Assembly: GCF_001512285.1 (NCBI RefSeq)
Contig: NZ_LNUV01000006.1
Span: forward strand, 398,158-462,157
DNA from: Arthrobacter sp. EpRS71
GTDB lineage: Bacteria > Actinomycetota > Actinomycetes > Actinomycetales > Micrococcaceae
Reading direction: 5' to 3'
Length of the DNA stretch: 64,000 nucleotides
Made by a program: the position numbers and the translations under genes. Below are positions 52,288 through 61,465 of the stretch, piece by piece. The notes below the pieces were generated by a model that saw only the letters and a list, made by a program, of their open reading frames with translations, had not been told where the DNA came from and ran no database searches. Position 1 is the first letter of the stretch; every line of letters begins with the position of its first letter.

Positions 52288-53847
52288 ATGACGAATCACA
52301 TTTCTCGACGCACCGCCTTGCAAGGCGCCGGAGTTGGCGCCATCGCGCTGTTCCTGAGCAATGCCGTACCTGCAGCTGCGCACGCCCAGGCATCGCTTCG
52401 GGCCATCTACCACATGACTCCACCCTCGGGCTGGCTCTGTGATCCGCAGCGTCCGGTCCATACCAATGGCGCCTACCAGCTCTACTATCTCCATTCCGGT
52501 CAGAACAATGGTCCGGGCGGCTGGGATCACGCAACCACAACTGACGGCGTCTCCTTCACCCACAACGGTGTGGCGATCCCCCTGCAGCCCGACTTCCCGG
52601 TGTGGTCGGGATCGGCCGTGGTGGACTCGGCGAATACGGCTGGTTTCGGTGCCGGGGCGGTAGTCGCGCTGGCAACTCAGCCGACTGGCGGCGTGCGAAA
52701 GTTCCAGGAGCAATACCTCTATTGGTCTACCGACGGCGGCTACACGTTCTCCGCGCTTCCTGACCCGGTGATCGTGAATACCGACGGACGAACTGCAACC
52801 ACCCAATCTGAGGTTGACAACGCAGAATGGTTCCGCGACCCGAAGATCCACTGGGACGTTGTACGCAATGAGTGGGTGTGCGTGATCGGACGGGCACGCT
52901 ATGCGGCGTTTTACACCTCAACGAACCTGCGGGATTGGAGTTGGAAATCGAACTTCGACTACCCGAACCATGCCTTGGGCGGAATCGAGTGCCCGGATCT
53001 GTTCGAAATGACGGCCGGAGACGGCACCCGGCATTGGGTGTTCGGAGCGAGCATGGACGCTTACAGCATTGATCTGCCAATGACCTTTGCCTATTGGACG
53101 GGCACTTGGAACGGCACAGCCTTCATTGCCGATGACCTCACGCCGCAGTGGCTCGACTGGGGATGGGACTGGTATGCCGCCGTGACGTGGCCGTCTGTTG
53201 AAGCACCCGAAACCAAGCGCCTGGCCATCGCTTGGATGAACAACTGGAAGTATGCTGCCCGCGACGTACCCACAGATGCTTCTGATGGCTACAACGGGCA
53301 AAAATCCATCACGCGTGAACTACGGTTGGAGCGCCAATCGGGAGGCTGGTACAGCTTGATCAGCTCCCCGGTTGAGGCGCTGCAGGGTTACGTTACCGCC
53401 ACCACCACCCTGCCTGACCACACGGTTAACGGCAGCGTCGTACTGCCCTGGAGTGGCCGCGCCTACGAGCTTGAGCTCGATATTTCATGGAACGTGGCCA
53501 CGAACGTCGGGGTATCTGTTGGCCGTTCCCCTGACGGCTTCCGCCATACCAATATTGGCAAGTACGGTGACGAGTTATACGTGGACCGCGCGCCGTCAGA
53601 CCAAGGAGGGTATTCGCTGGTGCCCTACACGCGGGCCGCTGCGCCTATAGATGCCAACGCGCAGTCCGTCCATCTGCGCATCTTCGTGGACAAGCAGAGC
53701 GTGGAGGTGTTTGTGAACTCCGGGCACACTGTGATTTCGCAGCAGGTTCACTTCGCCGATGGCGATGCCGGGCTCTCGCTCTATTCGGACGGGGGCGCCG
53801 CGAACTTTACCGGAATCACCATTCGGGAATTTGGCAGTCCTCTGTAG
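52288..53847 (+). CDS. Tat-exported GH32, levanase or levan fructotransferase-like
   Basis: 519 residues. The N-terminus SRRTALQGAGVGAIALFLS is a twin-arginine signal with cleavage near AAAHAQA. The GH32 propeller has nucleophile motif GWLCDPQRP (variant of WMNDPNG), EWFRDPKIHWD and GIECPDLFEM; a beta-sandwich closes the protein (IFVDKQSVEVFVNSG). Size, Tat export and the CDPQRP variant recall levan fructotransferases of Arthrobacter, which turn levan into difructose anhydride IV; that recall needs checking. A levanase releasing fructose or levanbiose is the alternative. No ribosome site stronger than GAGAGGAACG before ATG 52288. Confidence 0.88.
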   Translation: MTNHISRRTALQGAGVGAIALFLSNAVPAAAHAQASLRAIYHMTPPSGWLCDPQRPVHTNGAYQLYYLHSGQNNGPGGWDHATTTDGVSFTHNGVAIPLQPDFPVWSGSAVVDSANTAGFGAGAVVALATQPTGGVRKFQEQYLYWSTDGGYTFSALPDPVIVNTDGRTATTQSEVDNAEWFRDPKIHWDVVRNEWVCVIGRARYAAFYTSTNLRDWSWKSNFDYPNHALGGIECPDLFEMTAGDGTRHWVFGASMDAYSIDLPMTFAYWTGTWNGTAFIADDLTPQWLDWGWDWYAAVTWPSVEAPETKRLAIAWMNNWKYAARDVPTDASDGYNGQKSITRELRLERQSGGWYSLISSPVEALQGYVTATTTLPDHTVNGSVVLPWSGRAYELELDISWNVATNVGVSVGRSPDGFRHTNIGKYGDELYVDRAPSDQGGYSLVPYTRAAAPIDANAQSVHLRIFVDKQSVEVFVNSGHTVISQQVHFADGDAGLSLYSDGGAANFTGITIREFGSPL

Positions 53848-54017
53848 CCGGCCGTGCCGGGGCTAAGCGCTGTGCGGCCGGGTGTGGTGCGCCGAGCGGA
53901 CCCTCAATGAGGAAGGCCGAAACCGGTGGACGGCGCGAGGCTCACCCCGCGGGTGGCGGGGGCGGTGTCGTTGGGTGGTGTTCTTGACAAGCCGGGTGGG
54001 GTCACCACACTGATTTC

Positions 54018-54638
54018 ATGTACAGGAACAGCCGTGTGTCAGCTCAGTTTTCCATGTCCCTCGACGGATTCATCGCGCGGGATGACGACGGAATCGGTCC
54101 GCTGTTCGACTGGTATGAGGCCGGATCCGTGGAAACCTGGATGCCAGGCCACCCCGTGCCGTTTCACCTCAGCGAAGCAGATGCCGCCTATTGGAAATCA
54201 CTCCCTCGGGAAGGGGCGTTCATTTCCGGCCGGCGGATTTTCGATATGACAAAGGGGTGGGGAGGTCACCCGCCCAACGAGTCACCAACAGTTGTTCTGA
54301 CACATCGCGAACCCCCGTCGGATTGGCCACCGGTCCGGCGGGATGGTCAGCGGGTCCCGTTCGAATTCGTCGGGGACCTGGATTCGGCCTTGGAACGTGC
54401 CGCCCACCTCGCGGCGGGTAAGGAGATCGGTGTTGCCGGCGCGGACGTGGCACAGCAGTGCCTGCGCTTGGGAGTGGTGGACGAACTCCGGGTTGACTTG
54501 GTCCCTGTACTGCTCGGACGCGGAATTCGCTGGTTCGCGGACCTTGACGCGGATATCCTGCTGGACGATCCCGTGATCTTGCCAGGAACCCGCGTCACCC
54601 ACCTGATCTATCAGGTGAGCCGCCGGGACCCGCGCTAA
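54018..54638 (+). CDS. Dihydrofolate reductase-like (RibD C-terminal) protein
   Basis: 206 residues: SAQFSMSLDGFIARDDDGIGPLFDW is the family start, GAFISGRRIFDMTKGWGG the NADPH region, and KEIGVAGADVAQQCLRLGVVDELRVDLVPVLLGRG the RibD-type end (in parts). The fold reduces pterin- or flavin-like substrates with NADPH; in this subgroup the substrate is mostly unknown. Followed after 126 bases by the RecQ gene; no operon partner. Confidence 0.9.
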   Translation: MYRNSRVSAQFSMSLDGFIARDDDGIGPLFDWYEAGSVETWMPGHPVPFHLSEADAAYWKSLPREGAFISGRRIFDMTKGWGGHPPNESPTVVLTHREPPSDWPPVRRDGQRVPFEFVGDLDSALERAAHLAAGKEIGVAGADVAQQCLRLGVVDELRVDLVPVLLGRGIRWFADLDADILLDDPVILPGTRVTHLIYQVSRRDPR

Positions 54639-54764
54639 CGTCACCAATCCGGGTTATCCACAACCAGGCAAACGGCGTACGACGGCGGGGCCTCGCCCGC
54701 GTTAGGCTGGTCACCTCGGCTGATGCAAGTGGCCGCAGGAACCACAACGCGGAGCCACATCTTC

Positions 54765-56429
54765 ATGTCCGATGACCTTGCCCTGACCGCCCTGGCGGCC
54801 ACTTCTTTTTCCTTGCCTGAGCTGCGCGACGGCCAACTCGCCGGCATGACTGCCCTCGTTCAAGGGCGTGATGTCCTCGCTGTCATGCCGACCGGGTACG
54901 GAAAATCCGCTACCTATCAAGTCGCAGCACTGCACCTTCACAACACAACGGGCCGAGCCGCCGTCGTGGTTTCTCCCCTCATTGCCTTACAAGAAGACCA
55001 AATGGACGGGCTGACCGAGGACTTAGGCGAGGGCGCCGCCGTCGTCATCAATTCTTCCCGTAGTGATTCAGAGGTGGAGGCCGCCTGGCTGGCAGTCGAA
55101 TCCGGCAAGGCGAGTTTCCTGTTCCTCGCCCCTGAACAATTGGCCAAGCAGGAAACCGTGGAACGAATCGCCAGGCTGCACATCACACTGTTCGTGGTGG
55201 ATGAGGCCCACTGCGTATCCTCTTGGGGTCATGACTTCCGCCCGGACTACCTCGAGCTGGGTAGCGTCCGCGAGCGCCTGGGCAACCCGCCGGTCATAGC
55301 CTTGACCGCTACTGCGTCCCCGCCGGTGCGCGACGAGATTGTCACACGGCTCGGTATGACGGAGCCGCTGGTCCTGGTTCGTGGTTTTGATCGCCCGAAC
55401 ATCAGCCTCGATGTTGTGCGGCATCAGGAGGATAGAGGCAAGCGGAAAGCCGTTGTGGAGCAGGTTGTGGCACTTGCCAAGGCCGAGGGGCTGGGCCTGC
55501 TGTACGCCGCTACTCGAAAGGACACCGAGAAGTACGCTGCCAAGCTCACAGAGCAAGGTCTGCGTGCCGAGGCTTACCACGCGGGCCGCTCTGACGCAGA
55601 CCGGGAAAGTATCTTTGAGCGGTTTCAGGACGATCAAGTGGACGCCGTGGTTGCCACTACAGCTTTTGGGATGGGCATCGACAAGCCCAATGTCCGGTTC
55701 GTGGTGCATGCGGACATTCCAGAGTCCCTGGACTCCTACTACCAGGAGATCGGCCGGGCGGGCCGCGATGGCCGGGCGGCGTCCGCGATTCTGCATTATC
55801 GCGCCGAGGACCTTGGCCTGCGCAAGTTTTTCGCCACCCAGTCTCCGGATGCTGCGGACCTCGCAGCCGTACTGAAAGTCGTCAAGAACGCCGGCGCGCC
55901 TGCTCCGAAGACCGCTTTGGTGGAGCTCACCGGATTCCCTGCCCGCCGGGTCACAGCGTTGGTGAATCAGTTGGAGGAAGCCGGCGCCGTGACCACGGGT
56001 AAACGCGGCGCGCGGCTCAGTTCCAAGGCCAAGCTGACCACTTTGGTGGACCGCGCAGTGGAACTGGCTGAGGCCCGGCAACGCGTGGACCACTCCCGGC
56101 TCACCATGATGCGTGGCTACGCGGAGACGGATGCTTGCCGTCGTCAGTTCCTGCTGGGCTACTTCGGGGAAGACCTTCCGGAGCCCTGTGGCAACTGTGA
56201 TGCTTGCGAGGAAACGCCCGACGCCGCCGGGTCGGGTCGCGTCGGCCAGCCCGCTTCAGCTGCGGAGAATCAGTTCCCCTTGCAGTCCACCGTGATCCAC
56301 AAAGAGTGGGGTCCCGGCTTGGTGATGCGCCACGAGGACGATGTCCTGACTGTTCTGTTCGAACAGGAGGGCTACAAGACCCTGTCCCGTACTGCCGTCG
56401 TCGAGCATGAATTGCTCAAGCCGGCTTAA
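54765..56429 (+). CDS. recQ: RecQ-family ATP-dependent DNA helicase
   Basis: 554 residues. Helicase motifs: LPELRDGQ (motif 0), [14 protein letters not shown] (I), [19 protein letters not shown] (II), TATASPP (III), [18 protein letters not shown] (V) and [12 protein letters not shown] (VI). A RecQ zinc region follows with [24 protein letters not shown]. The final ~50 residues ([23 protein letters not shown]) are a small beta domain instead of an HRDC domain. It unwinds DNA 3' to 5' in repair. ATG 54765 has GGAG ten bases upstream; ATG 54723 has none. Confidence 0.93.
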   Translation: MSDDLALTALAATSFSLPELRDGQLAGMTALVQGRDVLAVMPTGYGKSATYQVAALHLHNTTGRAAVVVSPLIALQEDQMDGLTEDLGEGAAVVINSSRSDSEVEAAWLAVESGKASFLFLAPEQLAKQETVERIARLHITLFVVDEAHCVSSWGHDFRPDYLELGSVRERLGNPPVIALTATASPPVRDEIVTRLGMTEPLVLVRGFDRPNISLDVVRHQEDRGKRKAVVEQVVALAKAEGLGLLYAATRKDTEKYAAKLTEQGLRAEAYHAGRSDADRESIFERFQDDQVDAVVATTAFGMGIDKPNVRFVVHADIPESLDSYYQEIGRAGRDGRAASAILHYRAEDLGLRKFFATQSPDAADLAAVLKVVKNAGAPAPKTALVELTGFPARRVTALVNQLEEAGAVTTGKRGARLSSKAKLTTLVDRAVELAEARQRVDHSRLTMMRGYAETDACRRQFLLGYFGEDLPEPCGNCDACEETPDAAGSGRVGQPASAAENQFPLQSTVIHKEWGPGLVMRHEDDVLTVLFEQEGYKTLSRTAVVEHELLKPA

Positions 56430-56463
56430 CTGCGGGCCGGTTCCACCCGGCAGCCTGGTCGTA

Positions 56464-57375
56464 TCAGGTATTGAGCTCCAGCATGAGGGCGGGCAGTTGG
56501 TCGGCGAGTTCCCGGGCCAGGAACCCCAAGGGCCCTAGCTTGCTGGCCAGTCGGTCTGCTGCCGCCGCGTGAAGATGGGTGCCCCAGCACGCAGCTTGGG
56601 CGTCGCTGGTGCCGCGCGCCCGGAGCCCGGCTATAGCGCCCGCCAAAACATCGCCGCTTCCAGATGTGCCCAGTCCGCCGTGGCCGGTGGTGATCTTCCA
56701 CAGCCGGGACTCCGCGGAGTTCGCGGGCGATGGCCCCGCAATGAATCCCTGGCAGCTCACCACAGCATCGAAGCGTTCTGCGATGTCCAGCACGGCACCT
56801 CCCAGATCCTCCACGTCGCGGCCCAGCAGAATACCTGCTTCCGTCGGATTGGGGGTGAGGATCAGCCTGCCCCGCCACGGCGCCACCTCATCTTCCATCT
56901 TCACCAGCCCGGCCAAAGCAAAAGCATCAAGTACGACGGCGGGACCTCCTTTGGTTCCGGATTCCTCCTGCTCCAGCAGCGCCCGCAGCAGAGACTCGGT
57001 CAGCTCAAGATCATCCAGGCCCGGCCCCACCAGGATGGCGTCGGCACGCTCCACGTAGGAGGAGATGCGGTGGAGTCCTTCGCCGGTCACGGAACCGTCG
57101 GCGTTCTCGGGCAGTCCGATAGAGCCGCACTCCGGCAGCGCGACTCCTACCTGCGCTGCTACGGATTCGGCAACAGCCAGGGTGATTTTCCCGGCTCCTG
57201 CGCGGAGTGCTGACGTCCCCGCCAGCAACGCCGCGCCAGGGGTCGAACGTGCTCCACCGATGACCAGCACGGCACCGCGCGAGTACTTGTCGTCTCCGGG
57301 AGCCGGCAATGGCCAGTCACGCAGAAGGGATGGTGTAACCAGTGTGGGGGAGGTGGAATCACTGTGGGTGGACAC
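56464..57375 (-). CDS. nnrD: ADP-dependent NAD(P)H-hydrate dehydratase
   Basis: 303 residues of the ribokinase-like CARKD family: RGAVLVIGGARSTPGAALLAGTSALRAGAGKITLA is the N-terminal signature (in parts), LTPNPTEAGILL the substrate region, and TTGHGGLGTSGSGDVLAGAIAGL the nucleotide/catalytic GSGD. It repairs hydrated NADH and NADPH. No NnrE epimerase domain is fused, so the epimerase must be elsewhere. GTG 57375 has AGGAG six bases upstream and overlaps the phosphatase gene by 17 bases. Confidence 0.9.
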   Translation of the reverse strand: MSTHSDSTSPTLVTPSLLRDWPLPAPGDDKYSRGAVLVIGGARSTPGAALLAGTSALRAGAGKITLAVAESVAAQVGVALPECGSIGLPENADGSVTGEGLHRISSYVERADAILVGPGLDDLELTESLLRALLEQEESGTKGGPAVVLDAFALAGLVKMEDEVAPWRGRLILTPNPTEAGILLGRDVEDLGGAVLDIAERFDAVVSCQGFIAGPSPANSAESRLWKITTGHGGLGTSGSGDVLAGAIAGLRARGTSDAQAACWGTHLHAAAADRLASKLGPLGFLARELADQLPALMLELNT

Positions 57376-58135
57376 TTGCGTCTCCTGCGTGCTCGGTGAT
57401 GGTGACACCCTGCTCTGTGAGGTGGTCCGCTACGTTGAAGCTTTCCAATTCCCAAGGCCCCGCGCCGGTAGGCCGCACGTACCGGGTGATGGATGCATTC
57501 AGCACTGACGTGGTGGCTGCGAGGTCAAGGACTTCCTGCTCGGACATGCCCTCAAGAACGTACCGGACCAGCAGGATGACGGCGTCGTGGCAGACCAGCA
57601 TCACCCGGTGACCTGTACCCAAGGTGTTGAGCTCATCCAGGATTGAGCGGAGGCGGAGCGCCACATCGGCCCACGATTCACCGCCCGGCGGCCGGTAGTA
57701 CAGCTTGCCCAGCCAGAGCCGTCTCTCGGCCTCGTCTGGATATCGGGTCTCTACGCCCAGGCTCGTCAGCCGATCCAAGATGCCTAGTTCCCGGTCCCGG
57801 AGTCTTTCATCGGTGAGCACCTTGACCGGCCAGCCGGCCGTCTCGACAGCGATTTCCGCGGTCTGCCGTGCCCTGGCGTAGGGGGAGGAGACCACGGCGT
57901 CCGGTCTTAGCTCTTCAGCAATCCGGGCGAGTGCCGTGCCCAGGGCCTTCGCCTGGTCCTGCCCGGTGCTCGACAAATTCACGTCAGCGTCCCTGGCCGG
58001 AACGTCAATGACTTCGGCCCCCGCCAAGCGTGCCTCGGTTGCGGCCACGTTGCCTTCGCTCTCGCCGTGCCGGATCAGGAGCAACTCCACGGCTCCCGCT
58101 TCCTGCACTGCGTCCGTCAGCCCGTCCTCGTTCAC
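57359..58135 (-). CDS. Histidine phosphatase (phosphoglycerate mutase-like)
   Basis: 258 residues: ELLLIRHGESEGN carries the catalytic RHG, SSPYARARQTAEIA the second Arg, PGGESWADVALRL the Glu and VMLVCHDAVILLVRYVL the second His. The family acts on phosphoesters; the target here is unknown. GTG 58135 has AAGGGTGA upstream. It is transcribed before and overlaps the NnrD gene, so they are made together. Confidence 0.9.
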   Translation of the reverse strand: MNEDGLTDAVQEAGAVELLLIRHGESEGNVAATEARLAGAEVIDVPARDADVNLSSTGQDQAKALGTALARIAEELRPDAVVSSPYARARQTAEIAVETAGWPVKVLTDERLRDRELGILDRLTSLGVETRYPDEAERRLWLGKLYYRPPGGESWADVALRLRSILDELNTLGTGHRVMLVCHDAVILLVRYVLEGMSEQEVLDLAATTSVLNASITRYVRPTGAGPWELESFNVADHLTEQGVTITEHAGDASVHPQ

Positions 58136-58268
58136 AAGATCACCCTTCCGCGTGCGTTGCCGAATGCAGAACACTACCCACTGCGTACCCAGAGGAGAAG
58201 AACATAAACGCTCGACGGCGGGTCACGGGCCTCTGTTGTCCGGACGTGGAGTGAAGTAAGTTGCTCGC

Positions 58269-59546
58269 ATGGAGGACTCATACCCAGTCATCATTGTCGG
58301 TGCCGGATTCGCTGGTGTAGCAACAGCGAAGGAGTTGGGGCGCAAGGGTGTCCGTGTCTTGCTGATCGACGCGAATAATTATCATCAGTTTCAGCCGCTC
58401 CTTTATCAAGTGGCTACCTCGCAAATTGGGGTTTCGGCCATTGCCCGGCCACTGCGTTCCGTTTTCCGGCGCTACAAGACGGTGAAGGTTCTGACGTCGA
58501 AAGTGGATTTTGTTGACGCCGCCGAGCGAGTGGTCAGGACTACTGATGGCCGCGTCTTCCACGCCGAAATCCTGGTCATCGCGGTGGGTGCGGTACCGAA
58601 CTTCTTCAACACGCCCGGCGCCGAGGAGTATGCTTTCCCGCTGTATTCCGTCACGGATGCCACGAAGCTGGGGACCGGCCTCACCCGGTTGTTGGACCAG
58701 GCCGACAGAAACCCCGACGGGTCCGTGGATGTAGTGGTGGTGGGCGGCGGACCCACCGGAGTTGAAACGGCCGGGGCAATGGCCGAGAACGTCAAATACG
58801 TGGTGAGCAAGTACTTCTCGCCGGAACTCGCGGCACGCTGCAGGGTTCATTTGGTGGACATGGTGCCCACAGTCCTGAACATGTTTTCCAAGAAGTCGCA
58901 GAGCTACGCCACCGATCATTTGAAGAAGGTGGGCGTCCAACTCCACATGGGAGTGGGCGTGACCGAGGTCCGGCCGGACGGAGTGACTTTGGCGGATGGG
59001 AACTCCGTACCAGGGCAAATTGTCGTGTGGGCCGGTGGACTGAAGGCGGGCGACCTCATCGCCGGCTCGGGCCTCACCCAGGGGAGAGGCGGACGAATCG
59101 ATGTCCGCACCGACCTCACCGCCCCTGACGCGGACGGCGTCTACGTCATCGGAGATGCAGCCAACATCACGGACTCAACGGGGGCAAAACTGCCGCAGCT
59201 GGGATCGGTGGCTCAGCAAGCTGGAAAGTGGGCGGCCAAGAACGTCCTTGCGGACCTCAGCGGCGGCAACCGCACGCCCTTCCGCTACGTGGACAAAGGC
59301 TACATGGCGATGGTGGGGCGCGGAGCTGCGGTAGCAGAACTGGGCCGCAAGCGGCTCCAGCTCCAGGGCATCCTTGCCTTCCTGTCCTGGCTGTTGGTGC
59401 ACCTTGCTCTGTTGTCCGGCCTCCAACAGAAGATCCGCGCCTTGTTCTCTTGGCTCAACGGGTACCTTCTCCACAGCCCCGCGCAAGTAGTAGTCAGCGG
59501 GCCCACTGAGAAGGAAACAACGGAGCAGGATCCGCCCAGCACTTGA
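58269..59546 (+). CDS. ndh: Type II NADH dehydrogenase
   Basis: 425 residues: FAD site VIIVGAGFAGVATAKEL, NADH site DVVVVGGGPTGVETAGAMAE, and GVYVIGDAANITDSTGAKLPQLGSVAQQAG near the quinone side (in parts). The C-terminal ILAFLSWLLVHLALLSGLQQKIRALFSWLNGYL (in parts) holds the membrane-binding amphipathic and hydrophobic helices. It passes electrons from NADH to menaquinone without pumping protons. Divergent from the phosphatase-nnrD pair. Confidence 0.94.
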   Translation: MEDSYPVIIVGAGFAGVATAKELGRKGVRVLLIDANNYHQFQPLLYQVATSQIGVSAIARPLRSVFRRYKTVKVLTSKVDFVDAAERVVRTTDGRVFHAEILVIAVGAVPNFFNTPGAEEYAFPLYSVTDATKLGTGLTRLLDQADRNPDGSVDVVVVGGGPTGVETAGAMAENVKYVVSKYFSPELAARCRVHLVDMVPTVLNMFSKKSQSYATDHLKKVGVQLHMGVGVTEVRPDGVTLADGNSVPGQIVVWAGGLKAGDLIAGSGLTQGRGGRIDVRTDLTAPDADGVYVIGDAANITDSTGAKLPQLGSVAQQAGKWAAKNVLADLSGGNRTPFRYVDKGYMAMVGRGAAVAELGRKRLQLQGILAFLSWLLVHLALLSGLQQKIRALFSWLNGYLLHSPAQVVVSGPTEKETTEQDPPST

Positions 59547-59776
59547 GTCTCGGCCGAGGTGTTACTCGCCACGGAGTCCTGAACGTGGACACTGCTGGCG
59601 GCGACCTGGATCTGGGTTGATACCAGAATGAAGGAACCGACCACGGAGGCAACGAGCACTAGTGCGGCGAGGACGCGCCATAGGAAATGCCCAACCACCC
59701 GCGGCTCGGCTCCGCGAAACATCCCCCATGCACTCATTCTGGGAAGATAACAGGAGGAACCCAAACAAGGAGCATC

Positions 59777-60238
59777 ATGACACTCAAAGAACGCCTCAAA
59801 GCGGACGTCGTTGACCACATGAAAGCAGGCAACAAGGTTGCCTTGACCACTGTGCGCAACGTGCTGGGTGAGATCACCACCCGTGAGAAGTCAGGCAAGA
59901 CGCCGGTGGAGCTCGACGACGTGCAGGTCACCTCGCTGCTTCAGAAGGAAGCCGCAAAGCGTCGGGATACGGCTCGGATCTACACCGAGGCGGGCGAGGC
60001 AGATCGGGCCGCAGCCGAGGTGGCGGAGGCCGAAATCATCGAGGCCTACCTGCCGAAAGCCCTCACTCGGGAAGAAGTGGAAGCAATCGTTGACGATGCC
60101 ATCAAGGCTCTGAAGGCTGATGGCCAGGAGTTGTCCATGCGTTCCATCGGAGCCGTCATGAAGCCAGTCACCGCCAAGGTTGCTGGCCGTTTTGATGGCA
60201 AGACTGTCAGCGAGATCGTCCGGGGTCGCCTGGCATAG
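59777..60238 (+). CDS. GatB/YqeY domain protein
   Basis: 153 residues: MTLKERLKADVVDHMKAGNK, LTTVRNVLGEITTREKSGK and the C-terminal YqeY bundle ending SMRSIGAVMKPVTAKVAGRFDGKTVSEIVRGRL (in parts). The YqeY fold resembles the tRNA-binding tail of GatB and may bind tRNA or proteins; its role is unsettled. AAGGAG lies four bases before ATG 59777. Confidence 0.9.
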   Translation: MTLKERLKADVVDHMKAGNKVALTTVRNVLGEITTREKSGKTPVELDDVQVTSLLQKEAAKRRDTARIYTEAGEADRAAAEVAEAEIIEAYLPKALTREEVEAIVDDAIKALKADGQELSMRSIGAVMKPVTAKVAGRFDGKTVSEIVRGRLA

Positions 60239-60242
60239 AGAG

Positions 60243-60458
60243 TCAACTGACCCCAAGCAGCCACCGCAAAGTGTCAGCGTTGCGCACGGCGTTACCACCG
60301 CCGTCGTTGTTGAAGTAGACGTATACGTCCTTGCCGTGGACGTCCCACTCACGAATCCGGTCCGCCCACCATCCCAGATCATCACCGGAGTATGGGCCGC
60401 CGTAGAGGTGCTCATGGTCCGGGCCGTGCAGTCGAACGTCCAGAAATGGTGGAAGAAA
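60243..60458 (-). pseudogene. DUF72 gene relic (C-terminal third only)
   Basis: Reading the minus strand from 60458, the frame gives FLDVRLHGPDHEHLYGG, then LGWWADRIREWDVHGKDVYVYFNND and a GNAVRNADTL end before TGA at 60243. This is the conserved C-terminus of DUF72 proteins (RLHG ... Y.G.Y ... YFNND ... A..NA). An in-frame TGA stands right upstream (60459-60461) and the first two thirds are absent. Confidence 0.8.
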
Positions 60459-60531
60459 TCATCTTGAAAAGTCGACTACTCGTCTGGATACTACCCAACC
60501 TGCGCAGCGACTTACGGGCACTGAGGGTTAG

Positions 60532-60750
60532 CTAGTGTCTGCCTGAGGTCCGCGCCATCAAAGCCTGGAGGTCTTCGGCAACCTTCGCTACCTCTCGCTG
60601 CCGGGAGGTGCGTGCAGGCTTGGATCCATGTGTGGCTTGGCGAGCCGGCCTGTTGTTAGTGCGGCTTTGGCGGTGGACTTGAGGATCGCGAGCAGGTGCG
60701 TCTACGGTGACGGCGCCCTGCAGGGGATCGTGGAAAAGAGGGAAGCTCAT
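60532..60750 (-). CDS. Small hypothetical protein
   Basis: 72 residues, rich in Arg, Gln and Ala, with a short C-terminal helix (REVAKVAEDLQALMARTS) and no membrane part. AGGATCGG lies before ATG 60750. No family recognised; it may be a spurious frame. Confidence 0.4.
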   Translation of the reverse strand: MSFPLFHDPLQGAVTVDAPARDPQVHRQSRTNNRPARQATHGSKPARTSRQREVAKVAEDLQALMARTSGRH

Positions 60751-60867
60751 AGTTTCCGATCCTGACAGAAGCGTCCGGATGCCGGTATGGACAGGTGCAT
60801 ACGTGAGCGGGGCTCTGCTGTGCAGATGTCCATCGGGCGGCCTCAGTCCGGGCCGCCGGCACTCAGC

Positions 60868-61326
60868 CTAACCCCACAAGGCTTTCTTGAGCAGCGCTCT
60901 GAGCTGCGCGTTCTCGTCTTCAGTCAGTGTGGCCAGTTGCGTCCGCTCACACTCTTCGAGTCCGGCCCTTGCTTTGTTGTGGATCCGGCGGCCCTCAGCG
61001 GTGGAGACGATGATCTTGGCCCGGCGGTCCTGCTTGCCTTGGGCTCGTTTGACCAGTCCGCGGTGCTCGAGGTCGTCGACCAGGCTGACCACCTGGCTGG
61101 GATCCAGGCTGAGGAAATCGGCCAGTTCGCGTTGGGTGGGTTCCAACCCGCTGCAGGCGAGTGTCAGCACTGAGAATGACCGCTCGCGGAGGCCGTAGTC
61201 GGCCAGTGCTTTGTTGTTCAGGAGCGAACCTGTGGCGTGCAGTTTGGCCAGCAACAGGCCCACATCGCTGCCGATTTTTGCTGCGGCCAGGCGCGGGGTT
61301 TCCACTTCGGTGCTTTGCGGGCCCAT
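60868..61326 (-). CDS. MarR-family regulator
   Basis: 152 residues. The winged helix is SVLTLACSGLEPTQRELADFLSLDPSQVVSLVDDLEHRGLVKRAQGKQDRRAKIIVSTAEGRRI (in parts), with the usual DRR in the wing; flanking helices make the dimer. ATG 61326 has GGAG five bases upstream. It is divergent from the SDR operon and probably represses it through the dyad between them, released by a small phenolic or acyl-CoA-type ligand. Confidence 0.92.
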   Translation of the reverse strand: MGPQSTEVETPRLAAAKIGSDVGLLLAKLHATGSLLNNKALADYGLRERSFSVLTLACSGLEPTQRELADFLSLDPSQVVSLVDDLEHRGLVKRAQGKQDRRAKIIVSTAEGRRIHNKARAGLEECERTQLATLTEDENAQLRALLKKALWG

Positions 61327-61351
61327 GACAACTCCAATAGTAATGAAAAAC

Positions 61352-61374
61352 AATCGTTGACTTTTTCAATGATC
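61352..61374. promoter_or_regulatory. Likely MarR operator
   Basis: AATCGTTGA and TCAATGATC form an imperfect inverted repeat with a five-base centre, and TTGACT within it could be the -35 box of the SDR operon. A further TCATTGATCATGA lies at 61382. Confidence 0.5.
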
Positions 61375-61465
61375 CGTATTCTCATTGATCATGACAAGGA
61401 TCTCACGATGCAGTGGGATCGGCCTCACCGGCTCAGGCCGGTTACTGCATGCGAAGGAGCACGCC

